A DNA stretch of 15,786 nt from Bacteroidales bacterium UBA3663 (GTDB taxonomy: Bacteria > Bacteroidota > Bacteroidia > Bacteroidales > UBA3663). A program made the translations under genes and the position numbers. Location of the stretch: contig DFJU01000012.1 of the NCBI GenBank assembly GCA_002373755.1, positions 1 to 15,786 on the forward strand, read 5' to 3'. This document shows positions 8,501 through 14,207 of this stretch, piece by piece (positions within the stretch are counted from its first letter, which is position 1; every line of letters begins with the position of its first letter). The notes beneath the pieces are model-generated. The model made no database searches and was not told the origin of the DNA. It saw only the letters and a program-made list of their open reading frames with translations.

Positions 8501-8623
8501 CATCTTGAAATTGCGTCCACCAGGCTGTGCCAGCATCGAACCCACACAACACACAAACACAAAGAGCAGGCTCGTCATCCGACGAACCTGCCCGCTAAAA
8601 TTACTTGCATTAACTTTTATCAT
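5582..8623 (-). CDS. Outer-membrane beta-barrel protein with carboxypeptidase-regulatory-like domain (TonB-receptor-like)
   Basis: A 1013-residue outer-membrane protein of the Bacteroidota type related to TonB-dependent receptors. The signal peptide is within 1-33 (basic VRR, hydrophobic TSLLFVFVCCVGS, then LAQ). A carboxypeptidase-D-regulatory-like fold spans about 43-125 (GTIVDAKTSEPLFAATVKV, then YTLEFSYVGYKPV). A plug-like region at about 140-250 includes GATAEDLVAKMPGIEV and KVLVDGKSFFENDPKLAL. The rest is a long barrel of alternating strands, ending in YFMLTFSYKI and a glycine-rich tail closing in Phe. No SusD-like partner is adjacent, so a glycan-uptake role is not supported. The closest class seems to be the 'outer membrane protein beta-barrel family'; the transported substrate is unknown. 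The first ATG is favoured because an A-rich leader precedes it; an internal Met16 would also give a signal peptide. Confidence 0.88.
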   Translation of the reverse strand: MIKVNASNFSGQVRRMTSLLFVFVCCVGSMLAQPGGRNFKMTAEGTIVDAKTSEPLFAATVKVTSADGGTGTFGITDSIGHFQFDVERPGKYTLEFSYVGYKPVTKDVNIWPGRGAKLGTFKLEEDATYLKEVESVARSQRVKQVGDTIVYNADAYKVQDGATAEDLVAKMPGIEVTSDGVKAQGETVEKVLVDGKSFFENDPKLALKTLPAEVVQSVSVFDKKSDQSEFTGFDDGNTVKAMDLTTKSYRRNGVFGKVYGGIGNNFDLNNMYWNGGFNLNIFSGDRRISLLGMSNNVNQQNFSFDDLMSSGGMGGGFGRMAFRMGSRAGVSRANAFGLNFNDSYLDDKLTVQGSYFFNNLRTVYDNESKQDEINTDRSTISNTSNLSHNYSHRLDMRINYKPNDANEFVFRPSFNYQTSDQDGVSESQTWRAKLDSVLLWNDARRLDSLQNSSITATRTENTSWNAGGSLVWRHKFDTAGRTLSAEANATISGSDSETNNVKLGTVVKSGQNFLNSTSERTNLRAGGNVQYTEAIGEHSQLSARYNLNYSRSDNDNLQGWDATAFSGMSDGYRTRIDSVDAANSSKYISKNLKHGGELAYRLRNDYVNMMASVNFEASLLDGEQNYLYWNPATMGDAPNYTTSQSYFSVLPRLRFEWNPVQGTSVNIDYRSSSSAPSISNLQQSVNTSNELAYSTGNKNLDQSVSHSVNVRFIHSNMEMATNIMFFGSYGFTQDYIGTQYITNNTSADLALVDLGWVKNLSDKDKEQYQNLTLRSGARFSRPVNMSGYRYANAGLTYGFPWDLVRSNVNLSVNTNYSVTPSLHLYYNSVTDLTDVLDITTKVRNFSISPRAHITSNISQDLDFSIEYSPSFQKVKDANNQSNNYDYFTQTASGRLNWTFWKNFTTEQQLTYTYYGGSSMPSVEDELVWNMSFGKKFLKQNKAEVKLQIYDVLNTRSGFSRSADDSKVTQSYTNYMPRYFMLTFSYKIANYKSSSAMKERQRSGFGGGFGGPRF
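5741..5749 (+). repeat. GCTACGCGA word, copy in the large outer-membrane protein gene
   Basis: Exact nonamer, antisense to the gene; the coding strand reads TCG CGT AGC (Ser-Arg-Ser). Confidence 0.7.
6968..6976 (+). repeat. GCTACGCGA word, second copy in the large outer-membrane protein gene
   Basis: Exact nonamer, antisense to the gene, again coding TCG CGT AGC within the sequence NYSRSDND. Confidence 0.7.
7250..7258 (-). repeat. GCTACGCGA word, third copy in the large outer-membrane protein gene
   Basis: Exact nonamer in the opposite orientation to the previous two, reading GCT ACG CGA (Ala-Thr-Arg) in frame. Confidence 0.7.
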
Positions 8624-8727
8624 CTCTTTTATTTTTATTTCCGATGCTTAGGATGCACAACTCCAAAAGAGGTTTAAACATTTTTTTAATTTTTTTCGAC
8701 GGCCGACGGCATTGCTCCGCACAAAGC

Positions 8728-8763
8728 AAAAAAGGAACGCACCGCTTTTCGACGGCACGTTCC
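8728..8763 (-). terminator. Rho-independent terminator of the secreted multidomain protein gene
   Basis: On the minus strand GGAACG (8763-8758) pairs with CGTTCC (8739-8734), and an inner CCG/CGG continues the stem across a small internal loop. Six T's follow (8733-8728). It lies 36 bases beyond the stop codon of the gene ending at 8799. The rest of the gap (8624-8798) is AT-rich leader for the next gene, in which I see no consensus promoter. Confidence 0.82.
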
Positions 8764-8798
8764 ACTTGAAAGATGTTGTTTATTTGCTTACCGCAATT

Positions 8799-10664
8799 TT
8801 ATTTTATCCGCTTGACACACTTTCCATCTGCCTTGCGTTCGATGCTTATGCCTCGCAATTCCGAAGTTGCACGACGGCCAAAGAGGTCGAAACAATCTGC
8901 GCGCGATGCGCCGTCGGCCGCCAATGATGTTATGCTCGATGTGACGAGCGCTGTGCCGCTCAACGAATAGTCAATGCCGGTCACCACAGGCTGCTGCTCG
9001 GTCAATGTCACTTCGGCTGGAGCATCGATGCGCACGCCGTCGATGTTGACCACTACCTCATAGTCGCCGAACGGAACCTTGTCGAACCGGAATTTGCCCT
9101 CAGCGTCGGTCTGGGTCATGGCCACGATGTTGCCACCCTTCTCGCGCAGATAGATGGTGTATGTGTCGTCGCTGGCCGCAGCTCGCGTAGCGTCGCCCAC
9201 GCTGACAGCTCCCTCGATCACGCCGCTGCCCGTGAGCTCCGGAAGGGCTGCCTGGGCTTGGATCTCGATGCACGGCACAATCAGATCCCAGTTATCGTCG
9301 CGTTCCTGACTGACGACGACGGGAGTCGCATCGCTCCACAAAAGCGAATTCGGATAGTAGGTCTCGAGCGAGTTGTCGGTAGCGCGTACCTTGACGTAGC
9401 ACTCGCCGCAATAGACGTGGAAATTCAACGTGTCGCCCATGAATTGCTGGCTTTCAACGATGGACAACTTGCCGTCGATGTTGCGACGAAGCACATCGAC
9501 CACAGCCCCAACCGGCTTGCCATTCGGACCAATCACATTCACGTCCACATAGCTCTTGTAGCGTTCCTGCATGATTTGTGCCTCGCGATAGGTGTAATTT
9601 TCGATGTATTCGCCGCTGTCACCTTCATAGCTCCAGTCGTAAACGAAACAGAGATTGCTGCCATCGGCCATGAAGCCGATTTCGTAGCCGTCATAGTCTG
9701 ATGTGTGGATGGCATATTGGCCCGGCTTTATGGTTGTGACCGACGATGCATCGAGCATGACATCGCCATTTTCGCCCCACACGTCGCTAAGCTTGAAGCT
9801 CGTCTCTGGCGACGGAATCACGTAGTCGGTGTTGAGGATGAAGCCGTCGTCGCCCAAGTAGGCCAACGATGCGCAGACTGCAAGAATCACGGTCCCATGC
9901 ACGCAGGTATATTGGAAATCAATATGCTGGCCATCGCCGAAAGTCACATCGACGATCTCGTAGCCGGCATCTTCGACGGTTGGCGTATATTGCAGCCCGG
10001 TGGCACCCTGAATGATGGTCATCTCGCCAGTGTTCGGGTTGCGGCGGTACCATTGGTGACGGATGTATTCGTGGTCGTATCCGTAATCGACACGATTCTT
10101 TTCAGCATCGTACACGTACGAAGCGACTTGGCAAGCATCAATCGGATTGCCAACAACGTAAAAATTCGGCGTTGACATTGACGATCCGCTCACTGCACCG
10201 TTCATGACGCCCACATTGGCCGTGACCTCGTTGGAGATGCAGCCGTCCATCGGGCCGCCGTGCAACACGATGCGATAGTCGGTCGTAGCGCTGAGCCGCG
10301 GGGTCATGATCGACACATTTTCGTATTTGAGCATGTTGTCGTATTCGTCGAGCATGGGCAACCACTCCGTCGAACCTGCCAGACGATATTGCAACTCGTA
10401 ATATTCCGCACCATACGTTTCGGGCGATGGCACAGGCAGCCAAGCCTCGCGGTCGCTGTAAAGCTGACCGCCGAACCAAGAGTAACTGGTCGTGATACGC
10501 TCAAGAGTGAGGCCGGCGAAACGGCCCTTGGGCATGACTGAAAGTTCTTGCAGTTGTGGAAGTTCGCCTTTTGAGCCAGGCACGACATCAATTGGTGTCG
10601 GCTGTGCGTTGGCAATGGTAAAAGCCGCGAAGGCGAATGTGAACAATGTAAAAAGTCTTTTCAT
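8799..10664 (-). CDS. Secreted multidomain protein with Ig/FN3-like domains and a probable T9SS tail
   Basis: I do not recognise a named family. With the start set at 10664 the 621 residues open with a clean Sec signal peptide (MKRLFTLFTF to ANAQ, cut near 20/21); the open frame continues 14 codons upstream but those residues would spoil it. Residues about 52-150 and 195-260 look like beta-sandwich (FN3/Ig-like) domains, the second with HQWYRRNPNTGEM and YTPTVEDAGYEI. Residues about 480-568 resemble a Cna-B/carboxypeptidase-regulatory fold (GVIEGAVSV, then TDAEGKFRFDKVPFGDYEVV). The last 31 residues, with FDLFGRR, RGISIER and a basic KCVKRIK end, resemble a type IX secretion type-A sorting signal. 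The product is therefore probably exported to the cell surface. No catalytic motif was seen, so a binding or structural role is a guess. Confidence 0.85.
   Translation of the reverse strand: MKRLFTLFTFAFAAFTIANAQPTPIDVVPGSKGELPQLQELSVMPKGRFAGLTLERITTSYSWFGGQLYSDREAWLPVPSPETYGAEYYELQYRLAGSTEWLPMLDEYDNMLKYENVSIMTPRLSATTDYRIVLHGGPMDGCISNEVTANVGVMNGAVSGSSMSTPNFYVVGNPIDACQVASYVYDAEKNRVDYGYDHEYIRHQWYRRNPNTGEMTIIQGATGLQYTPTVEDAGYEIVDVTFGDGQHIDFQYTCVHGTVILAVCASLAYLGDDGFILNTDYVIPSPETSFKLSDVWGENGDVMLDASSVTTIKPGQYAIHTSDYDGYEIGFMADGSNLCFVYDWSYEGDSGEYIENYTYREAQIMQERYKSYVDVNVIGPNGKPVGAVVDVLRRNIDGKLSIVESQQFMGDTLNFHVYCGECYVKVRATDNSLETYYPNSLLWSDATPVVVSQERDDNWDLIVPCIEIQAQAALPELTGSGVIEGAVSVGDATRAAASDDTYTIYLREKGGNIVAMTQTDAEGKFRFDKVPFGDYEVVVNIDGVRIDAPAEVTLTEQQPVVTGIDYSLSGTALVTSSITSLAADGASRADCFDLFGRRATSELRGISIERKADGKCVKRIK
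9183..9191 (-). repeat. GCTACGCGA word in the secreted multidomain protein gene
   Basis: Exact nonamer on the coding strand, read in frame as GCT ACG CGA within GDATRAAAS, a low-complexity stretch inside the C-terminal beta domain. Confidence 0.7.
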
Positions 10665-10696
10665 AATGGTTTTTGAATTGTTTAAGATGATTAAGC

Positions 10697-10735
10697 GGGT
10701 GTTCAATTACTTATAGTCAATTTATTCTGACACCC
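10697..10735 (-). other. Imperfect inverted repeat in the leader of the secreted protein gene
   Basis: GGGTGTTCA (10697-10705) and TGACACCC (10728-10735) can pair with one bulged base around an AT-rich loop. It lies 33-71 bases upstream of the start codon at 10664, so it could be a leader hairpin or a protein site. The wider gap 10665-11065 is AT-rich and holds no convincing gene and no exact TAnnTTTG promoter on the minus strand. Confidence 0.3.
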
Positions 10736-10933
10736 ACTTACCATAAAATGATTTACAAAAAAGTTTCAAATGAGGTCTCCAATTCTAAACAATCCAGGGC
10801 ATCAAGAGGCGAAAACACTCCCGATTACCAAATTGTTGTTTCTTAAGACCTTACTGAAATATTATCGTCAACATAGATTAGCGTAACGGCAAGCCGTCAC
10901 TTTCATCACATTGTACAGGGTTCAAAACAAAGA

Positions 10934-10977
10934 GGAGGACATAGGCGATTTCCGAAAGGATTTCCCATACATCCTCC
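10934..10977 (-). terminator. Possible terminator of the 343-residue lipoprotein gene
   Basis: On the minus strand GGAGGA (10977-10972) pairs with TCCTCC (10939-10934), and a few further pairs including wobbles continue inward. The tail TCTTTGTTTTG is T-rich but interrupted. It lies about 90 bases past the stop codon at 11066, so this is a moderate candidate only. Confidence 0.45.
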
Positions 10978-11065
10978 ACGAAAAGGGATTTTGATTTAAT
11001 TATGTGCTGAAACTAAAGCGTCGGTTTATGTCCAATTGTCATTTTGCGGCCAACGATGCGAACCG

Positions 11066-12097
11066 TTACCAATGCCTGCTGATGAGAGCCGTATAGTCGA
11101 ACGTGATGCCTTCGAACGCATGCACCTGAATTCGGGCAGCTTGATTTTCTTTAACGACATCGAACGAGGTCGGCAAGTAGTAGTTCGGGCCTTGTTCGAT
11201 GCGCCACGGGCAGTAGGAAACCATAATGAAGTTGCCATCCTTGTAGAAATACGAGCAGGCGAAATCTGTCCATTCACCATCGGTCTTAACAACGTCGGCA
11301 GCATCAGCATCGAAACTTTCAACCGGTTCACCCAATGCTTTGACGGCCTGTTCCTTCAGAGCCTTGTAGTCGGCATAGGTGAGCGAAGTGTCATAGTACC
11401 AAAGCATTACGCCCGATGTCATCAGCTGGCTCTGCTCAATCTGGTAGGCACCTGCGACGGTCTTTCCGCCGAGCCACGGAGTGAAGTCCGGATACATCGA
11501 CTTCTTGCTTGTCACGTTGCTCGACACCGAAGCCTTTGCGGCCAACGTCATTACGAACTCAAGCGCAACAGTGGAATTCGGCTCGTTGTAGTTCTCGGCC
11601 GGATTATCGTTCGACGAACAGACCATATCGCCCTCAATTACAATGCGATAGGAATCGTCGCTCTGCTTCTCGACCGTGACCTTGTTGCCGTAGTCACCTG
11701 CACGAGTCGGAACGATGCTCTGGCAACTCACGTAGCTGCCTTCCTGATTCTGATAGAAGGAGAAACTTACATTCTCGTATTCCGTCTGATTCTCGTTGTA
11801 GCCGTCGATGGTGAGGTAAAGCGAAGTGCTGCCGTTGGCATCTTCCTGATAGGAATTGGCTGTCAGTGTGTTGTTGGCGAACGATACGCCAGCCACGTTA
11901 TCGTCAGTGCATTGGGGAATGACCAATTCAACTTTAGTGCCGTTGCTCATGGTCAACGTGGCATTTCCACCGGTTTTTTCGTAGTTCACCCTATTTGTAG
12001 TGGCAGATCCGTTCTGCTCATCATAATCGCTACAAGCCGCGATTGCGATAGCTCCCACGAATAGGCTGGCAACAAGCCAGATAAATTTCTTGTTCAT
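11066..12097 (-). CDS. Predicted lipoprotein, function unknown
   Basis: I do not recognise a named family. With the start at 12097 the 343 residues begin with a lipoprotein signal (MNKKFIWLVASLFVGAIAIA followed by Ala-Cys, lipidated Cys at about 21, then SDYDEQNG). The longer open frame adds 23 residues that read like translated leader. The mature protein is rich in Thr, Ser, Asn and Tyr and appears mostly beta-structured in its first half (for instance NATLTMSNGTKVELVIP and TSLYLTIDGYNENQTEYEN). The second half has mixed structure with a Trp-rich segment near the end. It is probably anchored in the outer membrane, but no enzyme motif is visible. The gene has a long 5' leader of about 300 bases with several unusual elements and a near-consensus promoter. 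Confidence 0.82.
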   Translation of the reverse strand: MNKKFIWLVASLFVGAIAIAACSDYDEQNGSATTNRVNYEKTGGNATLTMSNGTKVELVIPQCTDDNVAGVSFANNTLTANSYQEDANGSTSLYLTIDGYNENQTEYENVSFSFYQNQEGSYVSCQSIVPTRAGDYGNKVTVEKQSDDSYRIVIEGDMVCSSNDNPAENYNEPNSTVALEFVMTLAAKASVSSNVTSKKSMYPDFTPWLGGKTVAGAYQIEQSQLMTSGVMLWYYDTSLTYADYKALKEQAVKALGEPVESFDADAADVVKTDGEWTDFACSYFYKDGNFIMVSYCPWRIEQGPNYYLPTSFDVVKENQAARIQVHAFEGITFDYTALISRHW

Positions 12098-12124
12098 AAC
12101 GCAAAACTTGAGAAAGTTGATACC

Positions 12125-12340
12125 TTGGGGAATTTGGGATTTGGGGATTTTTACGGTCAATGACACATTCAGGCAATGGCCGGATTTTCATTTGGGTTGA
12201 TTCGCCTGCTCAATGATGCGAGCAACAAGAGCAGCGCTTGCGACAGTTTCTTTTCCATAAGCATTTTCTTTTGAGATAACAATTGGGTATAATTTTGAGA
12301 GAAGTTGGGTAATTAACATCAATCCAACTGAACATTTGGG
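12125..12340 (-). repeat. CCCAA-repeat leader upstream of the 343-residue lipoprotein gene
   Basis: The word TTGGG occurs seven times on the plus strand (12125, 12134, 12141, 12192, 12283, 12305, 12336) and its complement CCCAA not at all on that strand. The transcript of the minus-strand gene would carry seven CCCAA copies. The three nearest the gene form a tight array with G-tracts of 4, 3 and 4 at 12127-12146, which is 30-49 bases before the start codon at 12097. Confidence 0.6.
12169..12258 (-). CDS. Possible micro-ORF: 29-residue hydrophobic peptide
   Basis: An ATG at 12258 opens a 29-codon frame that ends in TGA at 12169, 71 bases before the start of the 343-residue lipoprotein gene. 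The peptide begins MEKKLSQALLLLLASLS, a short hydrophobic helix, followed by two arginines and a polar Asn/Pro-rich tail. An A-rich stretch (AAAAGAAAA) precedes it, as expected for translation starts in this phylum, and an in-frame ATG two codons earlier (12264) is an alternative. It lies within the inferred leader transcript, so it could be a membrane micropeptide or a regulatory leader peptide. Chance is a real alternative. Confidence 0.35.
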   Translation of the reverse strand: MEKKLSQALLLLLASLSRRINPNENPAIA

Positions 12341-12373
12341 AATAAGTAACTAACATCGGGTCTATTGCATTAC

Positions 12374-12388
12374 ATCTGTTGCACAGAT
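12374..12388. promoter_or_regulatory. Operator-like inverted repeat just downstream of a promoter
   Basis: ATCTGT and ACAGAT are perfect inverted arms around a TGC centre (6-3-6). The same stretch contributes GTTGCAC (12378-12384), which is inverted as GTGCAAC at 12402-12408, overlapping the last base of the -7 box. A regulator site at the transcription start is plausible; an RNA hairpin is the alternative. Confidence 0.4.
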
Positions 12389-12407
12389 TTAATTGCAATT
12401 CGTGCAA

Positions 12408-12438
12408 CAAAGGTGGCTCTTTTTCCCTTTCCTACAAA
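12408..12438 (-). promoter_or_regulatory. Probable promoter of the 343-residue lipoprotein gene
   Basis: On the minus strand TTTG (12438-12435) is followed after exactly 19 bases by CACCTTTG (12415-12408). This fits the Bacteroidota promoter TTTG-N19-TAnnTTTG except that the first base is C. It puts the transcription start near 12400 and the leader at about 300 bases before the start codon at 12097. The rest of the gap towards 12592 is AT-rich with no gene seen. Confidence 0.6.
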
Positions 12439-12592
12439 GCTATTTTATAATACAACGGATTGTACGACGTTAAAATTTTGTAAAAATAGGCAATATTGAA
12501 ATCCTTAGTTTACAGATATACATCATTATAACCAATCTGGAAATTCACACTTTTTTGCACCAAAACAGGAAATATGTTGCACAGCATATTTT

Positions 12593-13342
12593 TCAGAAAA
12601 ACTTGTATTGCACACCGAACCCAAGCGTCAAAATGTCGCCGAGCGAGATTTTTTCGTTAGGCAAGGCGTTGATGATGGCCAAATCGTAGGTCGAAAGCAC
12701 GTAGTAGAATGAAACCCGGTCGAAATGGCGGCGTCTGGCCTGTGGAATGTTGAGCGACAAACGGCTGCCCAGACCAGCGTGAAAGCGGATTTTTGACGGG
12801 AACCGATAGTAGGAGCCGCCGTTGTACTTGTCGGGCTCATGAATCCAGAATTCATCGTCGAAAATCGTGTTGATGAACAGCGTGAAGACGGCCGGCTCGA
12901 ACGAGACTGCGGCACGACGGCTCCACGGCAAAGGATTGCCCAACGTCCCGACTCCGTGCGGATCGGCCCACGTGCGACGTCCCAAACCGAACGACCACGG
13001 CACCAAATTTTCGCGTAGCGTGAGCATGACGTCGGCATTCGGACCAAGTTCCTTGGGCAAAAAACCGACCGCTACGTGAGTTTCCCAGCGTTCACGTCGG
13101 CCATAATCCCAACCGAATCCGGCCGAAACCATGCCCATATCGCCGGCATATTGCACGATGCCCAACGACGGACACAGGTCGAGCCATCGTTCGCGGCGAT
13201 GCTTCACACGTTGCTCGTATGCGGTGGGATGGGCGACCGTCTCGACGACAAGCGTGTCGAGCAGGCAGATTTCCTCTTCCTGTGCGAAGATTGCGACATC
13301 GGCCATCGCCAAAAAGCTAAAAATCAACAGTTTCAATTTCAT
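12593..13342 (-). CDS. Predicted small outer-membrane beta-barrel protein
   Basis: I do not recognise a named family. With the start at 13342 the 249 residues open with a signal peptide (MKLKLLIFSFLAMADVAIFAQ). The rest has features of a small outer-membrane barrel: alternating strands with aromatic residues such as GFGWDYGRRERWETHVAVGF (75-94), SFEPAVFTLFINTIF (147-161), FHAGLGSRLSLNIP and FYYVLSTYDLAIINAL, and a C-terminal strand GFGVQYKFF ending in Phe. The start codon lies inside the end of the preceding phosphoesterase gene (26-base overlap), implying translational coupling and a shared role. The longer open frame (25 more residues, Ser/Thr-rich) is rejected because it would bury the signal peptide. 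No strong terminator follows. Confidence 0.8.
   Translation of the reverse strand: MKLKLLIFSFLAMADVAIFAQEEEICLLDTLVVETVAHPTAYEQRVKHRRERWLDLCPSLGIVQYAGDMGMVSAGFGWDYGRRERWETHVAVGFLPKELGPNADVMLTLRENLVPWSFGLGRRTWADPHGVGTLGNPLPWSRRAAVSFEPAVFTLFINTIFDDEFWIHEPDKYNGGSYYRFPSKIRFHAGLGSRLSLNIPQARRRHFDRVSFYYVLSTYDLAIINALPNEKISLGDILTLGFGVQYKFF
13011..13019 (-). repeat. GCTACGCGA word in the small barrel gene
   Basis: Exact nonamer on the coding strand, read as (AC)G CTA CGC GA within LTLRENL; it uses the codon CTA and a different phase from the copy at 9183. Confidence 0.7.
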
Positions 13343-14171
13343 AGTCGTTGTTGCTGATGGTGATGACGTAATACTGCCGTTTGTGGATGTTGCAGATGCC
13401 GTAGAACAGGATTCCATCGCCGAAAAGGTCGAGCGTCTGCGTGTGGTGGTTGTGGCCGTTCAAGCAGAATGAACGCAGATGTGCGCCCTCGGCATCGGCC
13501 GTCATGCCAGGGAAAAAATGCAGATAGCGGTCGAACGGCTTGTTGACATTGTTGTTGAACTGCTCGTCGAACGGACGCGAATGCATCACGAAAACAGTCT
13601 GCGCGATGCTGTCGGGGTGAACGGCATTGACCGAATCGATGTAGTTCACTTCACGTTCGAGGAAGTCAAAATCGGGAATCGGCGTCGAATAGTCGAGTTC
13701 GAGAGCGACGGTGTTGATCATCTCGAAACGCACATGGCCGACGGTGAAGGAATAGTTCAAATCGCCGAACATCTCCTGATAGATGTATTCGCCGTGACCA
13801 AGGTAATCGTGGTTGCCGATGATGCTGACCCACGGCATCTGGAAGGCTGTCAGGCTGTTGCGCATCCAGACGAACTCGTCGGTGAGGCCGAAGTCGGTCA
13901 TGTCGCCGCCGTGCACCACGAAGTCGATGTCGCCGCGCGCGTTGATGTGGGCAACGACATCATCGGTGTCGTCGTAGCAACGCTGCGTGTCGCTGATGAA
14001 CGCGAAACGGAACGTCGGCCCCAAACGGAGCGACTCGATTTGCTGCAAGTTCTTCTGTGTCAGGTGTCTGTCGCCGTCGAAATGACATTCGTATGGATGA
14101 TATTGAATCATGTTGCACCCCGCGAGCAACGGCATCGAACATAACGCAACAACGGTTTGAAAATAATTCAT
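13317..14171 (-). CDS. Calcineurin-like metallophosphoesterase, lipoprotein
   Basis: A secreted, membrane-anchored phosphoesterase of the binuclear-metal family. The 284 residues from the ATG at 14171 start with a lipoprotein signal (MNYFQTVVALCSMPLLAGC, lipidated Cys19). The metal-site motifs follow in order: FISDTQ with Asp61, GGDMTD with Asp90, GNHD with Asn120 and His121, VMHSRPFD with His197, and LNGHNHHT with His240 and His242. The first motif has Gln63 where many members have His; D-x-Q variants exist in the family, so this need not mean inactivity. The substrate cannot be deduced. A strong promoter lies about 40 bases upstream and the gene overlaps the start of the outer-membrane barrel gene by 26 bases, forming a two-gene operon. 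Confidence 0.92.
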   Translation of the reverse strand: MNYFQTVVALCSMPLLAGCNMIQYHPYECHFDGDRHLTQKNLQQIESLRLGPTFRFAFISDTQRCYDDTDDVVAHINARGDIDFVVHGGDMTDFGLTDEFVWMRNSLTAFQMPWVSIIGNHDYLGHGEYIYQEMFGDLNYSFTVGHVRFEMINTVALELDYSTPIPDFDFLEREVNYIDSVNAVHPDSIAQTVFVMHSRPFDEQFNNNVNKPFDRYLHFFPGMTADAEGAHLRSFCLNGHNHHTQTLDLFGDGILFYGICNIHKRQYYVITISNNDYEIETVDF

Positions 14172-14207
14172 TGGGCAAAAAAAGGGATTTTTCGTGCAAA
14201 CGGTCGG

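Noticed and set aside
8664..8671. CTCTTTTG and CTCATTTG (10767-10774) as promoters of the two large secreted-protein genes on the minus strand
   Set aside because: The first two bases do not fit TAnnTTTG and no -33 box lies at the right distance; the resemblance between the two sites may be chance.
6692..8677. 661-residue plus-strand open frame antisense to the large outer-membrane protein gene
   Set aside because: It is long only because GC-biased third codon positions of the real gene suppress stops on the other strand; it has no recognisable domain, signal or leader.
10886..10897. Small dyad ACGGC-AA-GCCGT in the 10.7-11.1 kb gap
   Set aside because: Arms of only five bases with no T run and no position relative to a promoter; not enough for a terminator or operator call.
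11036..12064. 342-residue plus-strand open frame antisense to the 343-residue lipoprotein
   Set aside because: No signal, domain or leader; the minus strand has a proper lipobox and promoter.
12210..12410. 66-residue Cys/Lys-rich minus-strand open frame
   Set aside because: It starts at or before the inferred transcription start, has no A-rich leader and overlaps the better micro-ORF in another frame.
12571..12590. AATATG/CATATT hairpin right after the small barrel gene as a terminator
   Set aside because: The stem is short and A/T only, and no T run follows on the minus strand.
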